Origin: BRHc4a sp049323915 | Lineage (GTDB): Bacteria; Bacillota; Desulfotomaculia; Desulfotomaculales; Desulfocucumaceae | NCBI GenBank assembly: GCA_049323915.1 | Contig: JBMOPC010000131.1 | Coordinates: 89,297-153,296, forward strand | Reading direction: 5' to 3' | Length of the DNA stretch: 64,000 nucleotides | Shown here: positions 43,391-50,598 of the stretch, piece after piece | Position numbering within the stretch: position 1 is the first letter of the stretch | How the letters are laid out: each line of letters begins with the position of its first letter | The notes under the pieces: model-generated | The model's input: the letters and a program-made list of their open reading frames with translations, nothing else | Databases searched by the model: none | Told to the model about the DNA's origin: nothing | Program-made: the position numbers and the translations under genes

Positions 43391-43419
43391 GCTAGCAGCT
43401 AGAAGCTACTAATCCCCAA
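43391..43419 (+). repeat. Heptad repeat, class 2, after the gpmI stop
   Basis: GCTAGCA, GCTAGAA, GCTACTA, ATCCCCAA, beginning two bases after the gpmI stop. Nearly identical to the tract at 32245, again right after a stop codon. Confidence 0.8.
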
Positions 43420-43440
43420 ATTATACAGGAGGAGAGTGTA

Positions 43441-44721
43441 ATGTCTACCACCATAGTCGACATTTTTGCGCGGGAAATACTGGACTCCAGGGGAAATCCC
43501 ACCGTTGAGGTGGACGTTGTGCTGGAGGACGGCACCCTGGGCCGGGCAGCAGTCCCGTCGGGGGCCTCCACCGGTGCATACGAGGCGGTGGAATTAAGAG
43601 ACGGCGATACTGCGCGCTACCTTGGGAAAGGTGTGCAGAAGGCGGTTGACAACGTAAACAACATAATCGCTCCGGAGTTGCTGGGTTATGACGCGGCCGA
43701 GCAGGTGGTGCTGGACAAGGTGCTGATAGACCTGGACGGGAGCCCCAACAAGGAAAAGCTGGGGGCCAACGCCATTCTGGGCGTCTCCCTGGCCGGCGCC
43801 AAGGCCGCCGCGGCGTCATACGGGCTTCCGTTGCACCAGTACCTGGGAGGGGTAAACGCCAAGCTTCTGCCCACTCCCATGATGAACATACTGAACGGTG
43901 GAAAACATGCCGACAACAATGTGGATATACAGGAGTTCATGGTAATGCCCGTGGGCGCCGGAAGCTTCCGGGAAGCCCTGCGCATGGGCGCCGAGGTGTT
44001 TCACCAGCTTAAAAAGGTGCTGAAGTCAAAGGGGCTCAACACCGCTGTCGGGGACGAGGGAGGTTTCGCGCCGAGCCTGGGATCGAACGAGGAGGCCCTG
44101 GCCGTCATTGTGGAGGCTATACAGAAGGCCGGGTACAGGCCGGGACAGGATATCGCATTGGCCCTTGACTGCGCCGCCACCGAGTTTTTTAAGGACGGGA
44201 AATACATTTTTGAAGGAACCGGGCGCACCTCCGGAGAAATGATAAATTATTACACCGGCCTGCTGGACAAGTACCCCGTCATATCCATAGAGGACGGACT
44301 GTCCGAAGACGACTGGGAGGGCTGGAAAAACCTTACCGGCAGTATCGGGAGCCGGGTTCAGCTGGTGGGTGACGACCTTTTTGTCACCAACACCGAAAGG
44401 CTCTCCAGGGGTATCGGGTCCGGTGTCGCCAACTCAATACTGATAAAGGTCAACCAGATAGGAACCCTTACCGAGACCCTTGACGCCATTGAAATGGCAA
44501 GGCGGGCAGGCTATACAGCCGTGGTCAGCCACCGCTCCGGAGAGACCGAGGACGTAACCATAGCCGACCTGGTGGTGGCCACAAACGCCGGCCAGATCAA
44601 GACAGGGGCGCCTTCAAGGACCGACCGGGTGGCAAAGTACAACCAGCTTATCCGCATCGAGGAGGAACTGGGTGAGGCAGCTGTCTATAAAGGAAAGGCT
44701 TCACTATACGGCCTCCGTTAA
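43441..44721 (+). CDS. eno: Enolase
   Basis: Dehydrates 2-phosphoglycerate to phosphoenolpyruvate. The 426-residue product contains AREILDSRGNPTVEVDV, GASTGAYEA, the metal/substrate motifs GDEGGFAPS near 206 and EDGLSEDDW near 285, LVGDDLFVTN near 311, and the signature LIKVNQIGTLTET near 337, followed by SHRSGETED. ATG 43441 lies behind AGGAGGAG. Last gene of the glycolytic operon; no clear terminator follows, and secG has its own promoter. Confidence 0.98.
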   Translation: MSTTIVDIFAREILDSRGNPTVEVDVVLEDGTLGRAAVPSGASTGAYEAVELRDGDTARYLGKGVQKAVDNVNNIIAPELLGYDAAEQVVLDKVLIDLDGSPNKEKLGANAILGVSLAGAKAAAASYGLPLHQYLGGVNAKLLPTPMMNILNGGKHADNNVDIQEFMVMPVGAGSFREALRMGAEVFHQLKKVLKSKGLNTAVGDEGGFAPSLGSNEEALAVIVEAIQKAGYRPGQDIALALDCAATEFFKDGKYIFEGTGRTSGEMINYYTGLLDKYPVISIEDGLSEDDWEGWKNLTGSIGSRVQLVGDDLFVTNTERLSRGIGSGVANSILIKVNQIGTLTETLDAIEMARRAGYTAVVSHRSGETEDVTIADLVVATNAGQIKTGAPSRTDRVAKYNQLIRIEEELGEAAVYKGKASLYGLR

Positions 44722-44821
44722 GGAATTGAGGCGCATTTTTCGCCGATAAGCAATTTTAAGGGTTGACCGGTCGTTTTTAAGGGCTGAAATGGCAGCTGTC
44801 CAAAATTAAAGGGTTGTACAA

Positions 44822-44850
44822 TTGTCATTTCATATACGCCGTGCTATAAT
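44822..44850 (+). promoter_or_regulatory. Sigma-A promoter for secG
   Basis: TTGTCA (44822-44827), 17 bases, TATAAT (44845-44850), 36 bases before the start codon. The 100 bases between eno and this promoter hold no feature I can support. Confidence 0.85.
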
Positions 44851-44886
44851 TACATTTATATGGAATGTTGGAGGAGGTGAATTTTT

Positions 44887-45123
44887 GTGCTGAAAGGCCT
44901 GGTGACCGCCCTGCATGTAGTCGTGTCCCTCGCAGTTATCGCTGCCGTTTTGCTGCAATCGGGTAAAAGTGCCGGCCTGTCCGGTACCATTGCCGGAGGC
45001 GCCGAGACATTCTTTGGCAAGAAAAAAGGAATGGACGAGTTGCTGGGCAAGGTTACAGTGGTGGTGGGTATTTTGTTTGCGGTAACGTCGGTTGTTTTGG
45101 GACTACAGATTTTCTGGAAATGA
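44887..45123 (+). CDS. secG: Protein translocase subunit SecG
   Basis: Small SecYEG subunit that aids SecA cycling. The 78-residue protein has two hydrophobic helices (about 4-24 and 53-75) and the family loop LLQSGKSAGLSGTIAGGAETFFGKK (quoted here in spirit: QSGKSAGLSG and GGAETFFGK). GTG 44887 is eight bases after GGAGGTGA. Position after the enolase operon is the common arrangement in Firmicutes. Confidence 0.95.
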   Translation: MLKGLVTALHVVVSLAVIAAVLLQSGKSAGLSGTIAGGAETFFGKKKGMDELLGKVTVVVGILFAVTSVVLGLQIFWK

Positions 45124-45199
45124 TTTTTTGTCCTCGTATGCCTGATTTTTGGTTTTGTTTGGCCTGATTAAAGTAATTGGGGAAGAGGAGGGTTTATAA

Positions 45200-47278
45200 G
45201 TGCAAGAGTCAATGCAACTGGCTTGGTTTGGAGCTGCCGCCGGCGCCGCCGCGCTGCTTTTTGCCCTGTTCACCATGGCCAGCATCATGAAGGAGCCCAT
45301 GGGAACTCCCAAGATGAAACAGATCTCCGAGGCCGTTCAGGAAGGCGCCATGGCTTTTCTGAACAGGCAGTACAAGACTCTGATTCCGTTTGCGCTCATA
45401 ATCTTTGTATTATTATTCTTTACCCCTATGGGTGCTCCGATGGCTATTTCATTCCTGGTGGGCGCCGTCTGCTCGGCCATCGCCGGATACATCGGCATGA
45501 ACAGCACCACCAAATCCAACGCCAGAACGGCCGAGGCCGCCCGCAGTGTTGGTTTGGGCAAGGCTCTCAACGTTTCCTTCAGGGCCGGCGCCGTCATGGG
45601 CCTCTCCGTTGCAGGTCTGGGGCTTTTGGGCGTTTCGGCCTTATTTATAGTCTTCGGTAATGCCACAGTTATTAACAGCTTCGCCTTCGGCGCCAGCGCC
45701 ATCGCGTTCTTCGCCCGGGTCGGCGGCGGTATTTACACCAAGGCCGCTGACGTGGGAGCTGACCTGGTGGGTAAGGTAGAGGCCGGCATTCCCGAGGACG
45801 ATCCCCGCAACCCGGCCACCATAGCTGACAACGTGGGTGACAACGTCGGTGACACCGCCGGTATGGGCGCCGACCTGTTTGAGTCCTACGCTGCTACCAC
45901 CATCGCCGCCATGATACTGGGCAACAGCCTCTTCGGCCTGAAGGGCGCCCTGTTCCCCATGGTAGTTGGCGCAGTCGGCATCATAGCCTCCATTATTGGC
46001 ACTTTCTTCGTGCGCACCAGTGAGGACGGCAATCCACAGGCGGCTCTCAACGTGGGACTGTGGGCCACCAACTTTATGACCGCCATAGGCGTATATTTCC
46101 TTTCCACCTGGACCTTTGCCAAGGAAGGTGTTGGCCTTGGAATCTTTCTGGCCATCGTGGCCGGTCTTATTGTCAACGTGCTCGTCGGTATATTGACCGA
46201 GTTTTACACCTCCAACGCCAAGAAGCCATGTCTTAGAATCGCTGAAGCTTCAAAAACAGGCCCGGCCACCAACGTTATCCACGGCCTGGCCGTCGGTCTT
46301 GAGTCCGTCTTCATCCCCATGCTGGTATTTGCCCTAGCCATCTGGTTCTCGTTCTGGGCCGCCAGCTGGGTGGACGCCAAGTACGCAATCTTCGGCATCG
46401 CCATGGCCGCCATGGGCATGCTGTCCACCGCCGGGATGGTGGTTGCCATGGACTCCTTCGGTCCTGTGGCTGACAACGCCGGCGGTATCGCCGAGATGGC
46501 CGAGCTGCCCAAAGAAGTCCGTGAGAAGACTGACAAGCTGGACGCTGTTGGAAACACCACCGCCGCCATCGCCAAGGGCTTTGCCATCGGCTCCGCCGCT
46601 CTGACCGCCCTGGCGCTGTTCCAGGCTTATATTGACGAGGTTGTCAGGAGCGAGGCGCTGCAAAAGGCCGGTGTTCTTACCAAGGCCGGCGATCACTGGA
46701 CCTTGATTGTAAACCTCAACGACCCGATGGTTATAGTGGGCATATTCATCGGCGCCGCCGTTCCCTTCCTGGTGGCCGCCATCACCATGAGGGCCGTGGG
46801 TGAGGCTGCATTTGGAATGGTTAACGAAGTCCGGCGCCAGTTCCGCGAAATTCCCGGAATTATGGACGGCACCGGAAAGCCCGACTATGCCCGCTGCGTA
46901 AGCATCGCCACCGGCGCCGCCATCAGCAAGATGATCGCCCCCGGCCTCCTGGCCGTAGGTGTTCCCCTTGTGGTTGGCTTTGGACTGGGCGCCAAGGCTC
47001 TGGCCGGATTCCTTTCCGGCATGACCGCCACCGGTGTTCTGCTGGCCCTCTTCCTGGCCAACGCCGGCGGTGCGTGGGACAACGCCAAGAAATGGATTGA
47101 AGCCGGAAACCTGGGTGGCAAGAAGATCGACGGCCAGCCCAACCCCATTCACCAAGCAGCTGTTATCGGTGACACCGTGGGTGACCCCTGCAAGGACACA
47201 TCCGGTCCTGCCATGAACCCGCTGATCAAGGTTGCCGGTACCATCTCACTGATTATCGGGCCGCTTCTATTCAAGTAA
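45200..47278 (+). CDS. hppA: Membrane-bound ion-pumping pyrophosphatase
   Basis: Hydrolyses pyrophosphate while pumping H+ or Na+ across the membrane; conserves energy from anabolic and acyl-CoA-forming reactions. The 692-residue protein has about 16 membrane helices and the PPi-binding motifs DVGADLVGKVEAGIPEDDPRN (quoted in part, DVGADLVGKVE) near 183 and DNVGDNVGDTAGMGADLFES near 212, and a late GDTVGDPCKDTSGPA. In GNTTAAIAKGFAIGSA the residue after GNTT is alanine, not lysine, which in this family marks the K+-dependent type. Whether it pumps Na+ or H+ is not decided from sequence here. GTG 45200 follows GAGGAGGG. Confidence 0.96.
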   Translation: MQESMQLAWFGAAAGAAALLFALFTMASIMKEPMGTPKMKQISEAVQEGAMAFLNRQYKTLIPFALIIFVLLFFTPMGAPMAISFLVGAVCSAIAGYIGMNSTTKSNARTAEAARSVGLGKALNVSFRAGAVMGLSVAGLGLLGVSALFIVFGNATVINSFAFGASAIAFFARVGGGIYTKAADVGADLVGKVEAGIPEDDPRNPATIADNVGDNVGDTAGMGADLFESYAATTIAAMILGNSLFGLKGALFPMVVGAVGIIASIIGTFFVRTSEDGNPQAALNVGLWATNFMTAIGVYFLSTWTFAKEGVGLGIFLAIVAGLIVNVLVGILTEFYTSNAKKPCLRIAEASKTGPATNVIHGLAVGLESVFIPMLVFALAIWFSFWAASWVDAKYAIFGIAMAAMGMLSTAGMVVAMDSFGPVADNAGGIAEMAELPKEVREKTDKLDAVGNTTAAIAKGFAIGSAALTALALFQAYIDEVVRSEALQKAGVLTKAGDHWTLIVNLNDPMVIVGIFIGAAVPFLVAAITMRAVGEAAFGMVNEVRRQFREIPGIMDGTGKPDYARCVSIATGAAISKMIAPGLLAVGVPLVVGFGLGAKALAGFLSGMTATGVLLALFLANAGGAWDNAKKWIEAGNLGGKKIDGQPNPIHQAAVIGDTVGDPCKDTSGPAMNPLIKVAGTISLIIGPLLFK

Positions 47279-47293
47279 ATAACGTAAAACGCC

Positions 47294-47325
47294 AAGAGCC
47301 GGGCCAAAAGCCCGGCTCTTTCTTT
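47294..47325 (+). terminator. Rho-independent terminator after hppA
   Basis: Eleven-pair perfect stem AAGAGCCGGGC/GCCCGGCTCTT, 5-base loop, then TCTTT. The convergent rarD gene ends 22 bases further. Confidence 0.93.
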
Positions 47326-47346
47326 ATTAAATAATTTCCTTTATTT

Positions 47347-48300
47347 TCACCTGTATGTATTGGTGCGGAATCTAAAAGCTTTTAAAAATATGGATTCAAG
47401 CTTAATAAATGTTCTGGTCTTTGATAGTGAATAAATAGTCAGGGCCGCCCAGATAAAAACAAAGGAAACAATATGAACGGCAGTAAATGGTTCATCATAA
47501 AGAAAGACACCTAAAATAAGCGCCAAGGTAGGGGCAATATACTGTAAAAACCCCACTGTGGACAAAGGGAGGCGTATGGCGCCGGCCGAAAACAACAAAA
47601 GCGGCACCGCCGTAACTATGCCGGCCCCGATTAAATAACCTGACACAACAGGCGAATTAATGCCAAATGCCCCATTTCCGCTCTGGTGTATGTAAGTAAG
47701 ATACATAATGGCAAAAGGAGAGATTATCAGGGTTTCCGATGTGATTCCGGCTATGGCTCCCAGGTTGATTACTTTTTTCAGCAGGCTGTATATTCCGAAA
47801 CTGACAGCCAGTACCAGTGCAGCCCAGGGGAAGGAGCCATAATTTATCGTCATGTTCAGTACTCCTATGGCGGCCAGAACAAAAGCGGCGGTTTGCCACA
47901 GGTAGAGTTTTTCCTTCAGCACCACTACTCCAAACAATACACACACCAGCGGGTTGATGTAATAGCCAAGGCTGGTTTCAATAATGCGGTTATTGCTTAC
48001 AGCCCATATAAAAGTAAGCCAGTTGACAGTTATAAAGAAAGAGGCAAAGATCAGGCTCAGCAACTGCTTTGGTTTTCTGGCAGTATCCGATATCTCACTG
48101 ATAAATGCCTTTGTTTTTCCGGCTGCAAGCAATACAAAAGCCATTAGTGCCAAAGACCATACTACCCGGTGGGTCAAAACTTCCATGGACGGCACAAAAT
48201 GGATGAGCTTCCAGTAGATTGGCATGAATCCCCATATGATATATGCGCTGGCGGCAGACACAATCCCGGCAGTCTGTCCGGCTGACTGTTCAAGTTTCAT
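47347..48300 (-). CDS. rarD: RarD-like EamA/DMT-superfamily transporter
   Basis: A 317-residue protein with ten hydrophobic helices in two EamA repeats, matching RarD-type permeases: YIIWGFMPIYWKLIHFVPSMEVLTHRVVWS (in part), a middle YYINPLVCVLFGV, and late LQYIAPTLALILGVFLYDEPF. RarD proteins are putative drug/metabolite exporters; the substrate is unknown. ATG 48300 is eight bases after AGGGGC, which is itself half of an 11-base inverted repeat that could hide the ribosome site. Base composition looks slightly more A+T-rich than its neighbours, which may mean transfer. Confidence 0.85.
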   Translation of the reverse strand: MKLEQSAGQTAGIVSAASAYIIWGFMPIYWKLIHFVPSMEVLTHRVVWSLALMAFVLLAAGKTKAFISEISDTARKPKQLLSLIFASFFITVNWLTFIWAVSNNRIIETSLGYYINPLVCVLFGVVVLKEKLYLWQTAAFVLAAIGVLNMTINYGSFPWAALVLAVSFGIYSLLKKVINLGAIAGITSETLIISPFAIMYLTYIHQSGNGAFGINSPVVSGYLIGAGIVTAVPLLLFSAGAIRLPLSTVGFLQYIAPTLALILGVFLYDEPFTAVHIVSFVFIWAALTIYSLSKTRTFIKLESIFLKAFRFRTNTYR

Positions 48301-48307
48301 AAACTGT

Positions 48308-48352
48308 TGCCCCTAAAAAGAAAGATATCGGATAAAGTTAATTTTAGGGGCA
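48308..48352 (-). promoter_or_regulatory. Leader hairpin masking the rarD ribosome site
   Basis: TGCCCCTAAAA and TTTTAGGGGCA (11 bp, perfect) flank 23 bases. On the rarD mRNA the second arm contains the Shine-Dalgarno AGGGGC, so folding would block translation. It could instead be an operator. Confidence 0.55.
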
Positions 48353-48398
48353 TTTATGAACAATTGCAAGCTTTAAAGCAGAGAAGGCACAATGAGTC

Positions 48399-48431
48399 CA
48401 GTGAGTCAGAGAACCGTCCCCTGACTCACTG
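48399..48431. repeat. REP-like inverted repeat
   Basis: CAGTGAGTCAG and CTGACTCACTG (11 bp, perfect) flank AGAACCGTCCC. Hairpins with a GAACCGTCCCC loop are familiar from dispersed REP-type elements in Firmicutes; no transposase is adjacent. Confidence 0.6.
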
Positions 48432-48509
48432 CAGTGCCGGCAGGTGGCCACCGCCTTTTCCCTCAGTTCCGGCAGTAGAAGCCGGTGCCCCTCCCAGAGC
48501 TTGTTGCCC

Positions 48510-49691
48510 CTATTCATAGAGGACCCCTGACCGGGTGAGGGAGGAGGCCCTTTTGATGGTCTTTTCCCCGAAGCGGCTGCGTATTCTGTCGCAGGCGCCG
48601 GCCGCCCGCCGGAGCTTTTCCGCCCTGCCGAATATATCATGCTGCAGTGAGGCGTTTTTTACCAGCTCCGACAGTGAAAGCCCCACCATCCTGACCGGGC
48701 GCCCCGGCCAGTGCCTGTCCAGCAGCAGCAGCCCGGCCTCGTACAGGTCCTCCGGCAGGTCGGTGTGCCCGGTCAGTGTTCTGGACCGTCCCAGCCAGTT
48801 AAAATTATTGTCCTTGATCACCAGGGAAACCACCCTTCCCGTGTACCCTCCCTGACGGGCCCGCCTGGCCACCAGGTCGCTCAGCTCCAGTATCACCACG
48901 GCTATCTCATCCCGGCGGTGGAAGTCCCTGGGCAGCGTGATCTGGTGCCCCACGCTCTTGGAGATGTCCAGGGAATTGGGGTCCACCGGGCTGTGGTCTA
49001 TGCCGTTGGCCGACCATGACATCACCTCGCCCATAACGCCGAAGCGCCTTTTCAGCACCTCCGCCGGGAAGGCGGCCAGGTCGCCGATGGTGTGGATGTT
49101 GAAATATCTCAGGTGCCGCTCGTAGCGCGGGCCGATTCCGAACAGTTTCCTCACCGGCAGCGGCCACAGCCTGGCTTTGACATCCTCCTGGCGGATCAGG
49201 GTGAGGCCGTCGGGCTTTTGCAGCCCGGCGGCCATCTTGGCCAGCAGCTTGTTGGGCCCTATGCCCACGCTGCAAAGAACACCCACCTCACGGCGGATGC
49301 GGTCCTTTAAAAGGCGGGCGGCCGACACCGGGTCGCCCAGTATGCTTTCACAGCCGGTAATGTCCATGAAGGCCTCGTCTATGGAAAAGGGCTCCACCAG
49401 CGGGGTGAATTCCTTCATGATCCTGATTATCATGGCCGAAAAATGAATGTAGAGGTGGTGCTGGGGGGGGACGAAAATGCCGTCCGGGCAGGCTTGGCGG
49501 GCCTCCCACACGGACATTCCGGTCTTGACGCCCCGGGCCTTGGCCTCATAGGAAGCAGCCAGCACTATGCCGTGCCTTTTTTCCACGGAGCCCCCCACGA
49601 TAACGGGCCGGTTTCGCAAGGCCGGGTCAAGGGCCTGGTGAACGCTGGCAAAAAAGGAATTCATATCGGCTAGCATTATTGTTTTTTCCAT
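48510..49691 (-). CDS. dinB: Y-family DNA polymerase (DinB/Pol IV-like)
   Basis: Translesion polymerase of 393 residues. N-terminal palm motif IMLADMNSFFASVHQA (first catalytic Asp), SIDEAFMDITG (second catalytic Asp/Glu, near 103), HhH segment KLFGIGPRYERHLRYF near 173, and the little-finger domain from about 235. ADMNSFFAS is closer to Gram-positive PolY/YqjW-type enzymes than to Escherichia coli Pol IV. Start ATG 49691 is five bases after AGGTGG; GTG 49700 is possible. Two LexA-type boxes surround its promoter, so it is probably SOS-induced. Confidence 0.92.
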   Translation of the reverse strand: MEKTIMLADMNSFFASVHQALDPALRNRPVIVGGSVEKRHGIVLAASYEAKARGVKTGMSVWEARQACPDGIFVPPQHHLYIHFSAMIIRIMKEFTPLVEPFSIDEAFMDITGCESILGDPVSAARLLKDRIRREVGVLCSVGIGPNKLLAKMAAGLQKPDGLTLIRQEDVKARLWPLPVRKLFGIGPRYERHLRYFNIHTIGDLAAFPAEVLKRRFGVMGEVMSWSANGIDHSPVDPNSLDISKSVGHQITLPRDFHRRDEIAVVILELSDLVARRARQGGYTGRVVSLVIKDNNFNWLGRSRTLTGHTDLPEDLYEAGLLLLDRHWPGRPVRMVGLSLSELVKNASLQHDIFGRAEKLRRAAGACDRIRSRFGEKTIKRASSLTRSGVLYE

Positions 49692-49704
49692 CACCGCCAC
49701 CTGC

Positions 49705-49753
49705 CGAACAAGTGTTTGTATAATATTATAAGCTGGAACACAGGTTCGCGCAA
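49705..49753 (-). promoter_or_regulatory. dinB promoter with two LexA/DinR boxes
   Basis: On the minus strand: -35 TTGCGC (49753-49748), 17 bases, -10 TATAAT (49730-49725). One box, CGAACCTGTGTTCC (49748-49735), fills the spacer; a second, CGAACAAGTGTTTG in plus orientation (49705-49718), lies just after the -10. Both fit GAAC-N4-GTTY, so LexA could block the promoter from both sides. Confidence 0.85.
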
Positions 49754-49782
49754 GCCGGTATGTGCCGGTAATATATGTAATT

Positions 49783-49817
49783 GTTAAAAATAAAAGTCAG
49801 GCTTTTAAATCCTGACT
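49783..49817 (-). terminator. Terminator of the dynamin-like operon
   Basis: On the minus strand AGTCAGG/CCTGACT stem with a 9-base loop followed by TTTTATTTTT, nine bases after the stop of the 72-residue gene. Confidence 0.85.
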
Positions 49818-49825
49818 GGCCTCAT

Positions 49826-50044
49826 TTATTTTGTGGCCACGTAATACAGCATTGTCCCCATGGTCACCGCAAATATAACACTGGCCGCGAAAAACGCCCT
49901 GGTAAGGAAAACTATCGACCTTTCGGTTTCAAAAAGACGGATTTGCATTTCTTCCAGCCGCTGTTCGGCCGGGTCCACCATATTCCTTTTTATGGAGGAA
50001 GCAAGGGAAGATATTTCATTTTCTATGTTGATTATCGTGTTCAT
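49826..50044 (-). CDS. Small single-pass membrane protein, dynamin operon
   Basis: A 72-residue protein: an amphipathic/coiled stretch (residues 5-48, with EQRLEEMQIRLFETERSI) followed by one transmembrane helix at about 46-68 (FLTRAFFAASVIFAVTMGTML) and YYVATK at the end, i.e. tail-anchored. Its ATG overlaps the stop of the upstream 94-residue gene (ATGA), so the two are translationally coupled. I do not recognise a family. As last gene of the dynamin-like GTPase operon it could serve as membrane anchor or receptor; that is inference from position and shape. Confidence 0.7.
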   Translation of the reverse strand: MNTIINIENEISSLASSIKRNMVDPAEQRLEEMQIRLFETERSIVFLTRAFFAASVIFAVTMGTMLYYVATK

Positions 50045-50325
50045 GATTTCCCATCCATCCCGGCCTGGTTAATGGCTTCCTTGATGGCGGCCAGAAGCAG
50101 CACGGGAGTTGTCTTCACGGCTTCTTCAAGATGTGCCAGCCGGACCTTTATTTCTTCAAACTCCTTCCTGTCACTGCCGTACTGTTCTTCCAGAAGTTTT
50201 CCCAGCTTCCTGCTTTCATCAATCACAGGCTCCACCAGCTTTATTTTTACTCCCTTTACAATATCGTTCATGAGTCCCTGCATTGCCCCGTCCTGGTCGC
50301 CGCCCGGAGTTAATGTTTTCGCCAT
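50041..50325 (-). CDS. Small hypothetical protein, dynamin operon
   Basis: A 94-residue protein with no family I recognise. The first half has alternating hydrophobic residues (LMNDIVKGVKIKLVEPVIDESRKLGKLLEEQY), then a coiled-coil-like stretch (EFEEIKVRLAHLEEAV) and a short hydrophobic segment (VLLLAAIKEAI). ATG 50325 follows GGGAGGG (from the plus-strand CCCTCCC). Coupled to the next gene by a 4-base overlap. Confidence 0.65.
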   Translation of the reverse strand: MAKTLTPGGDQDGAMQGLMNDIVKGVKIKLVEPVIDESRKLGKLLEEQYGSDRKEFEEIKVRLAHLEEAVKTTPVLLLAAIKEAINQAGMDGKS

Positions 50326-50384
50326 TTGAATCCCTCCCCAAATTTATAGAATGCAGCGGCTGGCGCGGTATCACCGGTGCCGCT

Positions 50385-50582
50385 TTATTCCAGCCCGTCC
50401 AGTGACCTTTTGAGCATGGACATAAGACTGATGGCCTGCCTGTGGCTGTTTTGAACGGAAATGCGGTCAACCGACCGGGTGAATTCCTCCACCAGCTGCA
50501 GTTTTATTTCTCCTCCGGTGCGGGCGCTGACCTCCCTGATTATTCTCCGGAGCCTTTCGTCCAGCACCCTGGCGTTTTCCAT
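50385..50582 (-). CDS. Small hypothetical helical protein, dynamin operon
   Basis: A 65-residue protein, mostly helix-forming (MENARVLDERLRRIIREVSA; LQLVEEFTRSVDRIS; AISLMSMLKRSLDGL), no cysteine, no signal peptide. Start ATG 50582 lies behind GGGGGAAATG-like sequence, 16 bases after the GTPase stop, so it is in the same transcript. No family recognised. Confidence 0.6.
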   Translation of the reverse strand: MENARVLDERLRRIIREVSARTGGEIKLQLVEEFTRSVDRISVQNSHRQAISLMSMLKRSLDGLE

Positions 50583-50598
50583 ATCATTTCCCCCATTC

